Assembly (NCBI RefSeq): GCF_009852415.1
Contig: NZ_WOXS01000002.1
Coordinates: 6,116,001 to 6,180,000, forward strand
DNA length: 64,000 bases
Reading direction: 5' to 3'
Source of the DNA: Streptomyces sp. Tu 3180
GTDB taxonomy: Bacteria > Actinomycetota > Actinomycetes > Streptomycetales > Streptomycetaceae
The notes beneath the pieces were generated by a model. It was not told the origin of the DNA. It did not search any database and worked only from the letters and a program-made list of their open reading frames with translations. Below, piece after piece: positions 63,759 to 64,000 of the stretch; the first letter of the stretch is position 1; each line of letters begins with the position of its first letter. The position numbers and the translations under genes were made by a program.

Positions 63759-64000
63759 TCAACGCGGGCCCTGCAGCAGCGCGAACCGCGCCCCCTCCGG
63801 GTCCGCCACCACGGCGGTGCGGCCGCGGACGCCGTCGCGGGCCGGGGTGAGGACCTGGCCGCCCAGGTGCAGGACGTGGTCCACCGCGTCGTCCGTGTCG
63901 GTCACGGTGAAGTACGTCGTCCAGTGCGGCCCCCGGTCCCGGGGCACGGCGCCGCCCGCCCCGTGGACGCCGGCCACGGGGCGGCCGTCCAGGTGCAGGG
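63759..64000 (-). CDS. VOC (glyoxalase-fold) family protein, 3' part
   Basis: About 80 C-terminal residues of a gene continuing beyond the window. HWTTYFTVTDTDDAVDHVLHLGG and the ending AVVADPEGARFALLQ are the repeated beta-alpha-beta-beta-beta pattern of a VOC-domain protein of the bleomycin-resistance/glyoxalase type. The metal-ligand Glu of the last strand is not evident (ARFALL). Specific function unknown. Confidence 0.85.
   Translation of the reverse strand, partial: LHLDGRPVAGVHGAGGAVPRDRGPHWTTYFTVTDTDDAVDHVLHLGGQVLTPARDGVRGRTAVVADPEGARFALLQGPR

Overview
The window is a stretch of Streptomyces core chromosome. Base composition is very GC-rich with G/C-biased third positions. The genes include the sporulation regulator whiH directly upstream of the principal sigma factor hrdB, the class II ribonucleotide reductase nrdJ, the PTS phosphocarrier ptsH, and the topoisomerase pair parE/parC. 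From memory this order matches the nrdJ - whiH - hrdB - parE - parC - ptsH arc of S. coelicolor; I could not run an alignment. Both ends cut through genes (nrdJ on the left, a VOC-family gene on the right). There is no phage, IS element, CRISPR array, rRNA or biosynthetic megasynthase.

Layout. (1) 1-12.1 kb: nrdJ 3' part, a repeat-like protein of unknown function, a TerD protein, a DUF4937/YdbC-like protein, a histidine phosphatase, an ADP-ribosylglycohydrolase, a DHA2 drug exporter divergent from its TetR regulator with two palindromic operators between them, rnhB and two hypotheticals. (2) 12.4-16.8 kb: a RecQ helicase fused to a phosphoribosyltransferase-like domain, then a decayed siderophore ABC importer: a lipoprotein-permease deletion chimera, a frameshifted permease and an intact ATPase. 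(3) 16.9-25.9 kb: DUF4192, a Nudix-type regulator, an ABC ATPase-permease fusion, whiH, hrdB and a secreted trypsin-like protease. (4) 26-37 kb: parE, a DUF485/ActP-type carboxylate symporter pair, a CitA/CitB-like two-component system, an Apd1-like ferredoxin gene with an iron box, and two divergent citrate synthases separated by an AT-rich palindromic operator. (5) 37-47.7 kb: small Streptomyces hypotheticals, a CobW GTPase, parC, a heterodimeric M16B protease pair, an M23 peptidase behind a c-di-AMP riboswitch, a GntR regulator and ptsH. (6) 47.9-56.2 kb: a Pat-type protein acetyltransferase, DUF5998, a phosphodiesterase-like enzyme, thymidine kinase, a secreted EEP-family enzyme, an ABM monooxygenase and a lipoprotein. 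(7) 56.5-62.5 kb: a tRNA-like RNA with its own promoter, then a tightly overlapping LRR - ankyrin - MoxR AAA - VWA/HExxH gene set and a blasticidin-S-deaminase-like gene. PhzF and VOC proteins close the window.

Functional links. nrdJ, thymidine kinase and the deaminase touch nucleotide metabolism, and carboxylate sensing, uptake and citrate synthesis cluster at 29-37 kb. Strong hairpin terminators separate most transcription units. Many genes start 6-7 nt after a TANNNT hexamer with no Shine-Dalgarno, so leaderless transcription looks common here. The best candidate for an undescribed system is the LRR-ankyrin-MoxR-VWA set at 56.7-62.1 kb with the tRNA-like RNA just upstream.
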